Positions 8,886 to 17,663 of a stretch of 35,599 bases of DNA are shown piece by piece. Position 1 is the stretch's first letter, and every line of letters begins with the position of its first letter. Source of the DNA: Alphaproteobacteria bacterium CG11_big_fil_rev_8_21_14_0_20_39_49 (GTDB lineage Bacteria; Pseudomonadota; Alphaproteobacteria; Rickettsiales; UBA6187); assembly GCA_002787635.1 (NCBI GenBank), contig PCXK01000007.1, forward strand, positions 166,551 through 202,149, read 5' to 3'. The notes beneath the pieces were generated by a model, which made no database searches, was not told the DNA's origin, and worked only from the letters and a program-made list of their open reading frames with translations. The position numbers were made by a program, and so were the translations under genes.

Positions 8886-9338
8886 TTAGGATGTCGGCTT
8901 TGTATCAGTATCAGAAGTGTCGGCTTCATTCTCTTTATCCATGCAACCTTTAACAACGATATCATATACGGGGTGTTCAAGTGCTGATAGAGCGGGGCTT
9001 GATGAAAACATCCAGCCGGAGAATATTTCTTTTTTATCTTCTCCAGGAATTTGTTCCCAGATTCTAAGCAAAGCCTTGTTTTCAGGCTCTTCTTCAGGTG
9101 GGGCTTTCCAGCATTTTATAAGCTGCACCTCAAGATTGCCGAAATTCATTTTATTATCTTTTTGAACTTCAAATGAAGAAACCCGTGCGGTTATTTTATT
9201 TATTCCCTGTAGGGATACGGAATTTGTAAAATCTTTTTCGTGATAAGTTATTTTATTTTCAGAGGTGTTACTATAGGCATTAGCACTTATAGCAGATAAA
9301 AAAGCCGAATATAAAATAATGGAGATTTTTTTATTCAT
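8886..9338 (-). CDS. DUF2155 family exported protein
   Basis: A 150-residue protein with an N-terminal signal peptide (cleavage probably after about residue 21, ISANA). It has the DUF2155 core: FGNLEVQLIKCWKAPPEEEP, ENKALLRIWE, FSGWMFSSSPALSALEHPVYD, and a Cys near the end (VVKGC). The two Cys (CWK and KGC) may form a periplasmic disulfide. The family is largely alphaproteobacterial and of unknown function. Its start overlaps mlaD by 8 bases, so the two are translationally coupled. It converges with the chemotaxis operon, ending 2 bases from the restored STAS stop. Confidence 0.85.
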   Translation of the reverse strand: MNKKISIILYSAFLSAISANAYSNTSENKITYHEKDFTNSVSLQGINKITARVSSFEVQKDNKMNFGNLEVQLIKCWKAPPEEEPENKALLRIWEQIPGEDKKEIFSGWMFSSSPALSALEHPVYDIVVKGCMDKENEADTSDTDTKPTS

Positions 9339-9834
9339 CTAATAAACCGCCGTTCAAATCATCTTCTTTTGTTGAGGAGCCTTCTTTATCGTCTAAGCTT
9401 CCGAAAGCAAATTTTCCTATAAGTTCTTCAAGGCTTATCGAGTCCTGAGTATATCGTATCTCGCCACCCGAACTTATATATTCTTCTTCGCCACCCGGTT
9501 CAATGGAAATATATTTACCGCCTAAAAGACCGTCACCTATTACTGATGCCGAGCTGTCACGAGGTATTTTTATATCTTGGTTAATGCCCATTTCTACAAC
9601 GGCTTTAAAGTTATTCTGGTCAAGATACTGGTTTGAAATACTTCCTACCCTGATACCGCCGACCCTGACATCACTTCCGATTGACAGGCTTCCTATCTCA
9701 CGGAACTTTGCCGTTACGGTATAACGACCCGAATCAGAAGATATATTCCCGCTCTTATATGATATGAAAATAAAAGAAGCAGCTATAAACAGTACTACGG
9801 CACCCATCAGTGTTTCAATTACATTTCTGCCCAT
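9331..9834 (-). CDS. mlaD: MCE-domain phospholipid transport protein MlaD
   Basis: A 167-residue protein with one N-terminal membrane anchor (about residues 8-26, LMGAVVLFIAASFIFISYK) and a single MCE domain of about 80 residues containing GSDVRVGGIRVGSI and GLLGGKYISIEPGG. MlaD forms a periplasmic hexameric ring on the MlaFEDB ABC transporter that moves phospholipids between the two membranes. The other mla genes are not in the window. It sits 20 bases after the NDUFA12 gene, a neighbour often seen in alphaproteobacteria. Confidence 0.88.
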   Translation of the reverse strand: MGRNVIETLMGAVVLFIAASFIFISYKSGNISSDSGRYTVTAKFREIGSLSIGSDVRVGGIRVGSISNQYLDQNNFKAVVEMGINQDIKIPRDSSASVIGDGLLGGKYISIEPGGEEEYISSGGEIRYTQDSISLEELIGKFAFGSLDDKEGSSTKEDDLNGGLLDE

Positions 9835-9854
9835 ATTATATACCTATTATTATT

Positions 9855-10199
9855 TTATTCAGGTTTCCAAGCTTCATAATCGCTTGCTACTTTATTGCGT
9901 ACTCCGCCTTTAGACTCGTGTCCGGCAGGAAAATATGCATTTTTTGTACCGGTAAGATTAGGTGTATAAGGTTTTTGCCACTTATATTGCTCATCGGGTA
10001 TATTGTCGGTAGTATAATGCAGCCAGCCATGCCACGACGGAGGAACTTTTGACGGTTCTGCCATTCCTTTATATAAAACCCACCTTTTTTTCTTACCGTT
10101 GTAACCGGTTTTCCTGTCTTCAAAGTAGTTATTGCCGAACTCATCGGTTCCTATCAATTTACCCCGAAGTTTAGTGTGTATTTTAGTTGCTATTGTCAT
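9855..10199 (-). CDS. NDUFA12-family complex I accessory subunit
   Basis: A 114-residue homologue of the 17.2 kDa subunit (NDUFA12/B17.2) of NADH:ubiquinone oxidoreductase, recognised by GKLIGTDEFGNNYFEDR, RRWVLYKG-like KRWVLYKG, VPPSWHGWLHY and the terminal YEAWKPE. In bacteria this subunit is essentially restricted to Alphaproteobacteria, which makes it the strongest taxonomic marker here. It contributes to assembly or stability of the peripheral arm. It lies 69 bases downstream of serA on the same strand, separated by a hairpin. Confidence 0.93.
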   Translation of the reverse strand: MTIATKIHTKLRGKLIGTDEFGNNYFEDRKTGYNGKKKRWVLYKGMAEPSKVPPSWHGWLHYTTDNIPDEQYKWQKPYTPNLTGTKNAYFPAGHESKGGVRNKVASDYEAWKPE

Positions 10200-10215
10200 A
10201 ATTTAATATTTTATA

Positions 10216-10262
10216 TGCAAAGTTTCAGGTTATATTTATAGCTTATAACCTGAAACTTGCAA
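10216..10262 (-). terminator. hairpin between serA and the NDUFA12 gene
   Basis: Perfect 15-base arms AAGTTTCAGGTTATA (10220-10234) and TATAACCTGAAACTT (10244-10258) enclose a 9-base loop. A partial match of the flanking TGCA extends the stem. Read on the minus strand it follows the serA stop, but no clear T-run follows, so it may only attenuate transcription or stabilise mRNA ends. It could also be a degenerate intergenic palindromic repeat, since its CCTGAAACTT arm resembles the repeat at 13204. Confidence 0.55.
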
Positions 10263-10268
10263 CGTATT

Positions 10269-11846
10269 TTAGAAACTTAGTAGTTTTGCGTTAATCACGC
10301 TGTTTAATTTGCTTATCTTTTCAAGAAGATCGCTTTTTGGTTCCTCATCAATTTCAACCAAAGCTATAGCACTTTTCTCATTAGCACCACGACCCAGATG
10401 GAAGTTGGCAATATTGATATTAGAGTCACCCAGAAGTTTACCCAAGTCGCCGATAAGACCCGGTTTGTCTTCGTTATTTATGTATAACATTTTTGAGCCT
10501 AAGCTTGCCTCAAGCTTAACCTGACCTACTTCAACTATGCGTGGTTTAGTACCGCCAAATAGCGTTCCGGCAACATACTGGTTTCCTTTCTCGGTTGTAA
10601 CCGTCACCTTTATGAGGTTTTGGTAGTCGCCTTCACGTTCGTGCTTTACTTCGCTGACATTAATTCCTCTGTCCTTTGCTACAATCGGGGCGTTTACCAT
10701 GTTAACCGATTCTGAAACAGGCTTTAAAAGACCCGTAAGTATAACCGAAGTAATAGGCTTCACATTCATTTTTGCGACAGCTCCTTCAAACTCTATCTCT
10801 ACCTTTTTGATACCGCTTTGCAGTAATTGTCCGGAGAAGTTTCCTAGTTGTTCGCCAAGCTGAAGATATGGTTTTAATTTAGCCGCATCTTCCGATGACA
10901 CCGAAGGAATGTTAATAGCATTAGTAACAGTGCCGTTATTTAAGTAGTCCGAAAGCTGCTCTGCAACTTGTATAGCTACGTTTTCCTGAGCTTCCGATGT
11001 AGAAGCACCAAGGTGAGGGGTGCAGATAATCTGCTCCATACCGAAAAGGACATTTTCTTTTGCCGGTTCCTCTTCAAAAACGTCCAGTGCGGCTCCGGCA
11101 ACATGTCCGGACTCAATAGCGTCTTTTAAGTCTTTTTCTACTATCAGACCACCACGGGCACAGTTGATTATATAAACGCCTTTTTTTGTTTTAGCCAGAT
11201 TCTCTTTTCCTAAAATTCCTCTTGTCGAGTCGTTAAGAGGTGTGTGTAAGGATATGAAATCACTGCGTTTTAGAAGTTCGTTAAGTTCAACTTTTTCAAT
11301 GTTCAACTCTTTGGCACGTTCAGGGGAAAGATAAGGGTCAAAACCGATAACTTTCATTTTTAGCCCTTGCGCCCTGTCAGCTACTATCGAGCCGATGTTG
11401 CCGCAGCCGATAAGCCCCAGAGTTTTTGAGGCAACCTCAACACCCATAAAACGTGACTTTTCCCATTTGCCTGCCTGAGTAGATTCGTTGGCAAGAGGAA
11501 TCTGACGGGCAAGCGACATCATCATAGCAATTGCATGTTCGGCAGTAGTGATAGAATTACCAAAAGGAGTATTCATTACTACAACTCCGTTTGCAGTCGC
11601 AGCTTTTTGGTCAACATTGTCAACACCGATTCCGGCACGTCCGATAACTTTAAGGTTTTTAGCTGCCTTAATTACTTTTTCTGTAGCAGTTGTTGAGGAA
11701 CGTATTGCAAGCCCGTCATAATCACCGATTATTTTGCATAGTTCATCTTCGGATAAGCCTGTTTTTACATCAACTTCAATCTTATTATTCTTGAAAATCT
11801 CTGCCGCTTTCGGACTCATTTTATCTGATATTAATACTTTTGGCAT
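10269..11846 (-). CDS. serA: D-3-phosphoglycerate dehydrogenase SerA
   Basis: A 525-residue enzyme oxidising 3-phosphoglycerate to 3-phosphohydroxypyruvate, the first step of serine synthesis. The NAD-binding Rossmann motif is GLIGCGNIGSIVADRAQG and the catalytic-His segment is CTPHLGAST. After the catalytic core come an intervening ASB-type domain and a C-terminal ACT domain (starting near MLYINNEDKPGLIGDLG), so this is the long form. An AGGAG ribosome site precedes the ATG. It is followed by the NDUFA12 gene and preceded, on the same strand, by serC. Confidence 0.96.
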   Translation of the reverse strand: MPKVLISDKMSPKAAEIFKNNKIEVDVKTGLSEDELCKIIGDYDGLAIRSSTTATEKVIKAAKNLKVIGRAGIGVDNVDQKAATANGVVVMNTPFGNSITTAEHAIAMMMSLARQIPLANESTQAGKWEKSRFMGVEVASKTLGLIGCGNIGSIVADRAQGLKMKVIGFDPYLSPERAKELNIEKVELNELLKRSDFISLHTPLNDSTRGILGKENLAKTKKGVYIINCARGGLIVEKDLKDAIESGHVAGAALDVFEEEPAKENVLFGMEQIICTPHLGASTSEAQENVAIQVAEQLSDYLNNGTVTNAINIPSVSSEDAAKLKPYLQLGEQLGNFSGQLLQSGIKKVEIEFEGAVAKMNVKPITSVILTGLLKPVSESVNMVNAPIVAKDRGINVSEVKHEREGDYQNLIKVTVTTEKGNQYVAGTLFGGTKPRIVEVGQVKLEASLGSKMLYINNEDKPGLIGDLGKLLGDSNINIANFHLGRGANEKSAIALVEIDEEPKSDLLEKISKLNSVINAKLLSF

Positions 11847-11870
11847 TTTAAACTCCTGTGGTTAGTTTGC

Positions 11871-11901
11871 AGAGTCTAGAGTCTAGAATATAGAGTCTAG
11901 T
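11871..11901. repeat. short AGTCTAG tandem repeats between serC and serA
   Basis: Within the 115-base gap, AGAGTCTAG is followed directly by AGTCTAG and, after AATAT, by AGAGTCTAG again. AGTCTAG and its complement CTAGACT give partial dyad symmetry. It could come from replication slippage; no promoter or operator function can be assigned. Confidence 0.5.
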
Positions 11902-11961
11902 TAACTTTTTCTGCGGTTTTTTGTTTTAGTTTTTTTGTTAAAGAATTTTAATCACTATTAA

Positions 11962-13125
11962 TCAAGCAGCCTTCGCCTTTCCTTTAACTTCAGCGTACGC
12001 CCAGTCAAGCCATGGCAGCAAATCTTCCATATCGGCTTTTTCAACCGTAGCTCCGCCCCATATGCGGATTCCGGCAGGTGCGTCACGGTAAGAACCTATA
12101 TCATACGCAATGCCTTCTTTTTCTAAGGTGGAAACTATCTGTTTTGCACGTGATTCCTGTTCTTCGGCAGGCAGTGATGTGTATTCAGGGTCAACTATCT
12201 TTAAACATATTGATGTGTTTGAAGTTATCTCTTCACTTCGGGCTAAGAAATCAACCCATGCAGTTTTGGCAACCCAGTCTTTTACAACTTTCAGATTTTC
12301 GTCGGAACGTTCAATCAGCTTAGGTAGTCCGCCTATTGATTCTGCCCATTTCAAACCGTCAATCGCATCTTCCACAGCAAGCATTGAAGGTGTGTTGATA
12401 GTCTCACCTTTGAAAATGCCGTCAATTAACTTACCGCCTTTTGTAAGAAGGAAGATTTTCGGCATAGGCCATGCAGGTGTGTAGCTTTCAAGTCTTTTTA
12501 CAGCTTGTGGGGAAAGAACTATCATTCCGTGTGCAGCCTCACCGCCCATAACTTTTTGCCATGACCATGTGGTAACGTCAAGTTTGCTAAAATCAACATC
12601 CATTGCGAAAACCGCACTGGTTGCATCGCATAGAGTTAATCCTTCCCTGCCGTCATCTATCCAGTCGGTTCCCGGTACTTTAACACCTGACGTAGTGCCG
12701 TTATATGTAAAAACTACATCACGAGAAAAATCGGCTTTTGATAAATCGGGAAGTTGTCCGTAATCGGCTTCGTATTTATTTACGTCCTGTAATTTTAATT
12801 GTTTTACAACATCGGATACCCAGCCTGAGCCGAAGCTTTCCCAAGCAAAAAGGTCAACTCCACGTTCACCGAGCAACGACCACATAGCCATTTCAAAAGC
12901 ACCTGTGTCTGATGCCGGTACTATTCCTATTTTGTAATCTTCCGGTATTGATAATACAGACCTTGTGCGGTCAATTACTTCAGCTAATTTTGCCTTACCG
13001 ATTTTTGCCCTGTGAGAGCGACCCAGTGCCGCATTTTTTAAAGCGTCTAAATTCCAGCTCGGTCTTTTGGCACAAGGCCCTGACGAGAAACAAGGGTTTC
13101 CCGGTTTTAAAGTTGGTTGTGTCAT
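11962..13125 (-). CDS. serC: phosphoserine aminotransferase SerC
   Basis: A 387-residue class V PLP-dependent aminotransferase making 3-phosphoserine from the SerA product. The PLP Lys is K191 in [17 protein letters not shown]. The N-terminal [13 protein letters not shown] motif and the length match the alphaproteobacterial/archaeal-type SerC rather than the shorter enterobacterial form. A Shine-Dalgarno AGGAAA lies before the ATG. serC then serA in one direction forms a serine biosynthesis unit; serB is not seen. Confidence 0.94.
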   Translation of the reverse strand: MTQPTLKPGNPCFSSGPCAKRPSWNLDALKNAALGRSHRAKIGKAKLAEVIDRTRSVLSIPEDYKIGIVPASDTGAFEMAMWSLLGERGVDLFAWESFGSGWVSDVVKQLKLQDVNKYEADYGQLPDLSKADFSRDVVFTYNGTTSGVKVPGTDWIDDGREGLTLCDATSAVFAMDVDFSKLDVTTWSWQKVMGGEAAHGMIVLSPQAVKRLESYTPAWPMPKIFLLTKGGKLIDGIFKGETINTPSMLAVEDAIDGLKWAESIGGLPKLIERSDENLKVVKDWVAKTAWVDFLARSEEITSNTSICLKIVDPEYTSLPAEEQESRAKQIVSTLEKEGIAYDIGSYRDAPAGIRIWGGATVEKADMEDLLPWLDWAYAEVKGKAKAA

Positions 13126-13440
13126 AGAGTATTTTCCTGTCCTAAATTCTATGGTTAATAAATTTTAGAATATCTCGTTAATTGGTTTTTGTATTAAAAA
13201 CAGTTGTCATGCTGAATTTATTTCAGCATCTGTTCTTTTTGCTAGGAGAACCTGAAACAAGTTCAGGTTGACAAAAAATTATAAAAAACCAACTTAATGG
13301 GACATTCCGATAAATTTTTTCAAACAACGGTTCGTAATTATGAACAATCTGACTAGTCTTTTAATGGTTTTTATGTTTATTTGCAAGGTAAATATATTAT
13401 GTGTCGTATTGTTTATGATTAAATTTGATAACAAAATAAA
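13126..13440. other. 315-bp intergenic region between divergent serC and the DNA glycosylase gene
   Basis: No credible gene is present. It contains one palindromic repeat (13204-13274) and otherwise AT-rich sequence that should hold the divergent promoters. No convincing -35/-10 pair could be assigned. Confidence 0.6.
13204..13274. repeat. two-hairpin palindromic intergenic repeat (CTGAA type)
   Basis: The ends TTGTCA and TGACAA are complementary. Inside are two hairpins: ATGCTGAA/TTCAGCAT (13209-13229) and AACCTGAA/TTCAGGTT (13249-13269). A truncated relative of the first hairpin lies at 27236-27266. This architecture is typical of dispersed palindromic repeats in AT-rich alphaproteobacterial genomes. 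Confidence 0.75.
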
Positions 13441-13971
13441 ATGATAAAATTAGAACGGGATTTTTATAACAGACCTACCTTAGATGTTGCGAAGGATTTA
13501 ATAGGCAAGGTTGTCTTGTTCGATTCTTTTCAGGGTATTATTACCGAAACTGAAGCTTATGTGGGAAGAGATGACCCTGCATGCCACGCAGCAAGAGGAA
13601 TGACCGAGCGTAATAAGGTTATGTTCGGTAAGGCGGGAGTATCGTACGTTTATTTTATCTACGGTATGTATCATTGTTTGAATTTTGTAACCGAAGAAGA
13701 AGGCTTCCCTGCGGCAGTGCTGATAAGAGGAGTTTATATCCCGCAGCTTGACTATAAAAAAACAAACGGTCCCGGTAAGTTATGTAAGGTTATGAATATA
13801 ACACGTGAACATAGCAGTGTTGATATAACGGATAATAATAACTTTTATGTGGCAGATAAAGGTTATGACCTGAAATTTGATACGACTTCCAGAATCGGAA
13901 TAAGTAAGGGCAAGGATTTGCCGTGGCGTTTTGTAGTGGGCAAAAATGAACTCAAAAAAATTGTCGGTTGA
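13441..13971 (+). CDS. DNA-3-methyladenine glycosylase (AAG/MPG family)
   Basis: A 176-residue base-excision-repair enzyme of the AAG/MPG fold that releases alkylated purines. It begins with LERDFYNRPTLDVAKDLIGK and has the catalytic TETEAYVG, with E38 (general base) and Y40 (intercalating Tyr) matching human E125 and Y127. It also has CHAARGMTERNKVMFGKAG, YVYFIYGMYHCLNFV and AVLIRG. Length is at the short end of the bacterial range. No strong Shine-Dalgarno is visible. Confidence 0.93.
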   Translation: MIKLERDFYNRPTLDVAKDLIGKVVLFDSFQGIITETEAYVGRDDPACHAARGMTERNKVMFGKAGVSYVYFIYGMYHCLNFVTEEEGFPAAVLIRGVYIPQLDYKKTNGPGKLCKVMNITREHSSVDITDNNNFYVADKGYDLKFDTTSRIGISKGKDLPWRFVVGKNELKKIVG

Positions 13972-14067
13972 AATTCGAGAATATAAGTATTAGCCTGTTG
14001 TCCGATAAAAAAATCGAAAAGATAATTTTATTATACGAATTTTGTATATAATAATGGAGAAAGATTA

Positions 14068-15645
14068 ATGTATAGAATCTTATCGTTAGTGTTGTTATCA
14101 CTTATAATTTTTATGGGGACTGCTTTTGATGTCGGTGCGGAGGAAGTGACGCAGGAAAATGCAACGCAAATTGTAGAGCAGCCTGTCGAAGCCGAAGCGA
14201 TAAAAGAAAAAAGACCTGAAGAGTCCGTAGCTTTAATAAGAATTTCAAAGAGTGCATTAGAGACCGTTGTCGGAGGTATGGCGACGGTCTTGTTCTATGA
14301 AATTGCAGGATTTCCTATTCTTGTATTATGGCTGGTTGCCGGCGGTTTGTTCTTTACGTTGAGGTTAGGCTTTATCAACATAACGATGTTCCGGCATGCC
14401 ATAGATGTTGTGCGGGGGAAATATTCATCGAATGATGACCCCGGTGAAGTTACGCATTTGCAGGCATTGACGGCTGCCGTATCGGCAACGGTCGGGCTGG
14501 GTAATATTGCAGGTGTTGCCGTTGCGGTAACAGTGGGGGGGCCCGGTGCCGTAATATGGATGATGATAGCAGGGTTTTTCGGTATGTCCGCTAAGTTTGC
14601 GGAAGTTACCCTCGGTTTAAAATACAGAAAGATTGATGAAAACGGTAATGTTTCAGGTGGAGCGTTCCACTATCTGACTGAAGGGCTGGCAGAAAAGAAT
14701 TTACCGATGCTAGGAAAAATATTAGCTGTTATCTTCGCTATTTTTTGTATAGGCGGTTCGCTGGGGGGAGGCAATATGTTCCAGTCTAACCAGACCGTTT
14801 CAATTATGACCGACTCTTTTGATACGTTCGGCAACCTTGATTGGGCAATATCGTTGGTGCTGGCTATTAGCGTCGGTTTCGTACTTATCGGCGGTATTAA
14901 AAGAATTGCACAGGTGGCGGAAAAAATAGTACCGACTATGGCTATCATATATATGACGGCATCTATAATAGTTATAATAGTAAATTCCGATAAAATCGGT
15001 AGTGCGGTTTCCTTTATGTTGCAAGATGCGTTAAGCGGAATTGCAGTTGGCGGCGGAATATTGGGGGTTATTGTTAACGGGTTCAAGCGTGCCGCATTTT
15101 CAAATGAGGCAGGGCTTGGTTCCGCACCGATAGCACACTCGGCAGCTAAAACAAAAGAGCCTGTAAGGGCTGGTGTTGTTGCTTTGTTAGAGCCGTTTAT
15201 CGACACTATGGTTGTATGTTTTGTTACAGGCTTGGTAATAACAATAACAGGTGTATATAAAGATGGTGATGCAGGTAACGGAGTTCTTCTCACTAGTGCT
15301 GCGTTTTCAACCGTAATAGATTGGTTTCCCAAAGTGCTTGCAATAGCCGTTACTTTATTTGCGTTCTCTACAATGATAACTTGGAGCTATTACGGTGAGA
15401 GGGCTTGGGGGTATTTGTTCGGTTATAAATACCTGTCCGTATATCACATAATATTCTGTTTCGTTGTGTTTTTGGGCGGTGTTTTGGATAATATTTCACT
15501 GGTAGTAGATTTTTCCGACCTGCTGCTTTTATCAATGGCGATACCTAATATTATCGGGCTTTATATATTAAGCGGAACGGTGAAAAAGGAACTTGCCGAT
15601 TATACTAAAAAGCTAAAAGACGGTAAGTTTAAGATTTATAAATAA
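14068..15645 (+). CDS. sodium:alanine/glycine symporter (AGCS family)
   Basis: A 525-residue polytopic inner-membrane transporter. Family signatures include FTLRLGFINITMFRHA, ATVGLGNIAGVAVAVTVGGP, GAVIWMMIAGFFGMSAKFAE and the conserved FSNEAGLGSAPIAHSAAKT. An N-terminal stretch of about 65 residues precedes the first core helix and begins with a signal-peptide-like segment (LSLVLLSLIIFMG). It should take up alanine or glycine using Na+. It stands alone, 96 bases after the glycosylase gene. Confidence 0.93.
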   Translation: MYRILSLVLLSLIIFMGTAFDVGAEEVTQENATQIVEQPVEAEAIKEKRPEESVALIRISKSALETVVGGMATVLFYEIAGFPILVLWLVAGGLFFTLRLGFINITMFRHAIDVVRGKYSSNDDPGEVTHLQALTAAVSATVGLGNIAGVAVAVTVGGPGAVIWMMIAGFFGMSAKFAEVTLGLKYRKIDENGNVSGGAFHYLTEGLAEKNLPMLGKILAVIFAIFCIGGSLGGGNMFQSNQTVSIMTDSFDTFGNLDWAISLVLAISVGFVLIGGIKRIAQVAEKIVPTMAIIYMTASIIVIIVNSDKIGSAVSFMLQDALSGIAVGGGILGVIVNGFKRAAFSNEAGLGSAPIAHSAAKTKEPVRAGVVALLEPFIDTMVVCFVTGLVITITGVYKDGDAGNGVLLTSAAFSTVIDWFPKVLAIAVTLFAFSTMITWSYYGERAWGYLFGYKYLSVYHIIFCFVVFLGGVLDNISLVVDFSDLLLLSMAIPNIIGLYILSGTVKKELADYTKKLKDGKFKIYK

Positions 15646-15676
15646 TTATGATAGTTATATATTTTGCAAAGAATGG

Positions 15677-15705
15677 TGTCATTAGACGGCTTGATCGGCG
15701 AATGA
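15677..15705. repeat. degenerate palindromic repeat (GTCATT...GAATGA)
   Basis: The ends GTCATT and GAATGA are nearly complementary around a centre GGCTTGATCGGC. A related sequence in the opposite orientation lies at 23646-23673 (ATTCGACTG...CGAATGAC). Both are too diverged to define boundaries well. Confidence 0.4.
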
Positions 15706-15899
15706 AAATATAAAGGAAATATATAACACCATAAATTACTTATAGTGTTTGCAGAGGTTAAGTTAATTAAATACACGCAGATTTAAACTAATAATTACAA
15801 GCTGTTGTTCCGGAAGAGAAAAATTTTATCAGTTTTTTATCCACATGTTTTTGGTGGAAGTTCTTTACAAATTACCATATATTGTTACCATACGATAAT

Positions 15900-15922
15900 A
15901 AATTGGCAAGATATGCCAATTT
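15900..15922. promoter_or_regulatory. dyad-symmetric putative operator upstream of fliF
   Basis: Nine-base arms AAATTGGCA and TGCCAATTT are separated by AGATA, about 90 bases before the fliF start. Size and spacing suit a dimeric regulator. It is not a proper sigma54 promoter, because the GG-to-GC spacing is off by two bases. FlbD, encoded in this operon, is a candidate binder only by context. Confidence 0.4.
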
Positions 15923-16012
15923 CCGGTTGTTTTGTAGCAGGTCTCAGGTAGGGGGCATGATAACCGGATTGTTTGCCCTATTTCTAGTTTAAGTTTTTAG
16001 GTAATTGATCGT

Positions 16013-17647
16013 ATGAGCGATACGGCACAGCTGTTTAAAGATATGGGACCTTCCAAATTAGGTATGATGGGCGTTGTGGCGGTCATTATACTCGGTTCGT
16101 TCATATATATGTCGTTTAGGCTTTCTACTCCGGCGGTTGTCCAGTTATTTAGCGGTCTTGATTCGGGAGATAGCAGTAAGATTGCTGCGAGGCTGGAAGG
16201 CATGGGGGTCTATTATGAGGTTTTGTCGGGCGGCTCACAGATTATGGTTCCCCGTGATAAGGTTTTAAGTATCCGTATGAATCTTGCCGAGCAAGGGCTT
16301 CCTTCGGGGCGTGCCAATGTAGGTTACGAGCTTTTTGATAAAAAAGAGGGAATCGGAGTCTCAAATTTCGTAAATAACGTAAATCTCATAAGGGCTTTAG
16401 AAGGGGAGTTGGGAAGAACCATAACTGCCTTCAATCAGGTGCAAAGTGCAAGGGTGCATCTGGTAATACCCAAGCAGGATTTATTTGCGAAAAAAAAATC
16501 CGAACCTACCGCCTCAATAATTTTAAGCCTGAGAGGCAATGAGGGGCTGGGGTCATCTGAAATAGCCGCAATAAGCCATCTGGTTGCTACGGCTGTTCCT
16601 AATCTGGATGTGAACAAGATAACCATAGTGGATACCAAGGGACGCCCTTTCAAAAAAGGTGCAAGCGGTGCTAATGATGCGGGAATGACGGCTTCAACGA
16701 ATGAAGAGTTCAGGATTCAGTATGAGAACCGCCTGAAAAATGTAATAGAAGATTTGTTATCACGTTCCGTAGGTGTGGGGAAGGTTGAGGCGGAAGTATC
16801 TGCCGAAGTTGATTTTGACAGGGAAATTATAGATTCGGAAATTTATGATCCGGATGGTCAGGTAGCAAGATCCGTTCAGACGATAGAGGAGACTGAATCT
16901 TCATCTGACGGGGTTAACGGTCAGGTAACGGCAGGTAATAATATCCCCGGGCAAACTGCCGATACGGGGGCGGCAGCTTCCGAAAGTAATTTAGCAAGAA
17001 TTAATGAGATAACTAATTATGAAGTTTCAAAGACCATCAGAAAACAGATAAAGGAAACAGGTGAGGTAAAAAGGCTTTCTATTGCCGTTTTAGTAGACGG
17101 TACTTATGAATATGACGAGGAAACCGAAGAATATATATATAGTGAAAGACCTGCAGAAGAGCTGGACAAACTTGCAAAGCTTGTAAAATCAGCCGTAGGA
17201 TATGACGAGATCAGAGGTGATAAGGTTGAAGTTATCAATATGAAGTTCTCTACGGAGATTGCAAGCAAAATCACAGAAGACCCTTTTGCGTGGCTAAAGC
17301 ATGATATAGGAAACATCATACAAACAATAGTTATAGGGCTGGTTCTTACCCTTGTGATATTACTGGTTGTTAAACCGATGGTAAGGCGTGCGTTTGAAAT
17401 TACAAAATCCGATACGGTAGAAGAAGAGCTTGAGGCTGCCTTAGCCGGTCAGGATTTGGAGGAACTGGCACAAATAACCGGTCAGCATGAAAAGGTGAGC
17501 GAAAGGGAATCGTTAATAGATCTCGATAGCATTGAATCCAAGATGAACAAGACATCATTAGCGGCAATAAATGATCTGGTCGAGCGTCACCCGGAGGAAA
17601 CCGTAACCATACTAAGAAATTGGATGGAAGCTGATAATAAAAACTAG
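16013..17647 (+). CDS. fliF: flagellar MS-ring protein FliF
   Basis: A 544-residue inner-membrane protein forming the flagellar basal MS ring. Membrane helices lie near residues 19-40 (MMGVVAVIILGSFIYMSF) and near 435-460 (IIQTIVIGLVLTLVILLVV). The ring-building region begins VQLFSGLDSGDSSKIAARL and includes ALEGELGRTI and ARVHLVIPKQDLF. The C-terminal tail (INDLVERHPEETVTILRNWM) is the FliG-binding segment. Length is normal. It is first in the flagellar operon, 16 bases before fliG. Confidence 0.95.
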   Translation: MSDTAQLFKDMGPSKLGMMGVVAVIILGSFIYMSFRLSTPAVVQLFSGLDSGDSSKIAARLEGMGVYYEVLSGGSQIMVPRDKVLSIRMNLAEQGLPSGRANVGYELFDKKEGIGVSNFVNNVNLIRALEGELGRTITAFNQVQSARVHLVIPKQDLFAKKKSEPTASIILSLRGNEGLGSSEIAAISHLVATAVPNLDVNKITIVDTKGRPFKKGASGANDAGMTASTNEEFRIQYENRLKNVIEDLLSRSVGVGKVEAEVSAEVDFDREIIDSEIYDPDGQVARSVQTIEETESSSDGVNGQVTAGNNIPGQTADTGAAASESNLARINEITNYEVSKTIRKQIKETGEVKRLSIAVLVDGTYEYDEETEEYIYSERPAEELDKLAKLVKSAVGYDEIRGDKVEVINMKFSTEIASKITEDPFAWLKHDIGNIIQTIVIGLVLTLVILLVVKPMVRRAFEITKSDTVEEELEAALAGQDLEELAQITGQHEKVSERESLIDLDSIESKMNKTSLAAINDLVERHPEETVTILRNWMEADNKN

Positions 17648-17663
17648 TTTATAGAGAAAAATT

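Larger units (their letters stand above)
15646..16012 (+). other. 367-bp non-coding region upstream of fliF
   Basis: No gene is visible. It holds a degenerate palindromic repeat near 15677-15705 and a dyad at 15900-15922. It should contain the promoter of the flagellar operon, but no good sigma70, sigma54 (GG-N10-GC) or CtrA (TTAA-N7-TTAA) site could be placed. Confidence 0.6.

Noticed and set aside
14670-15332. 220-codon open frame on the minus strand inside the alanine symporter gene
   Set aside because: It is antisense to conserved transmembrane sequence; its Thr/Ile/Pro-rich translation is what such regions give by chance.
15758-15771. CtrA box from TTAAGTTAATTAA
   Set aside because: The TTAA half-sites do not have the required 7-base spacing.
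15900-15918. sigma54 promoter upstream of fliF (TGGCA...TGC)
   Set aside because: The distance between the GG and GC elements is two bases short of the fixed spacing; better explained as a dyad.
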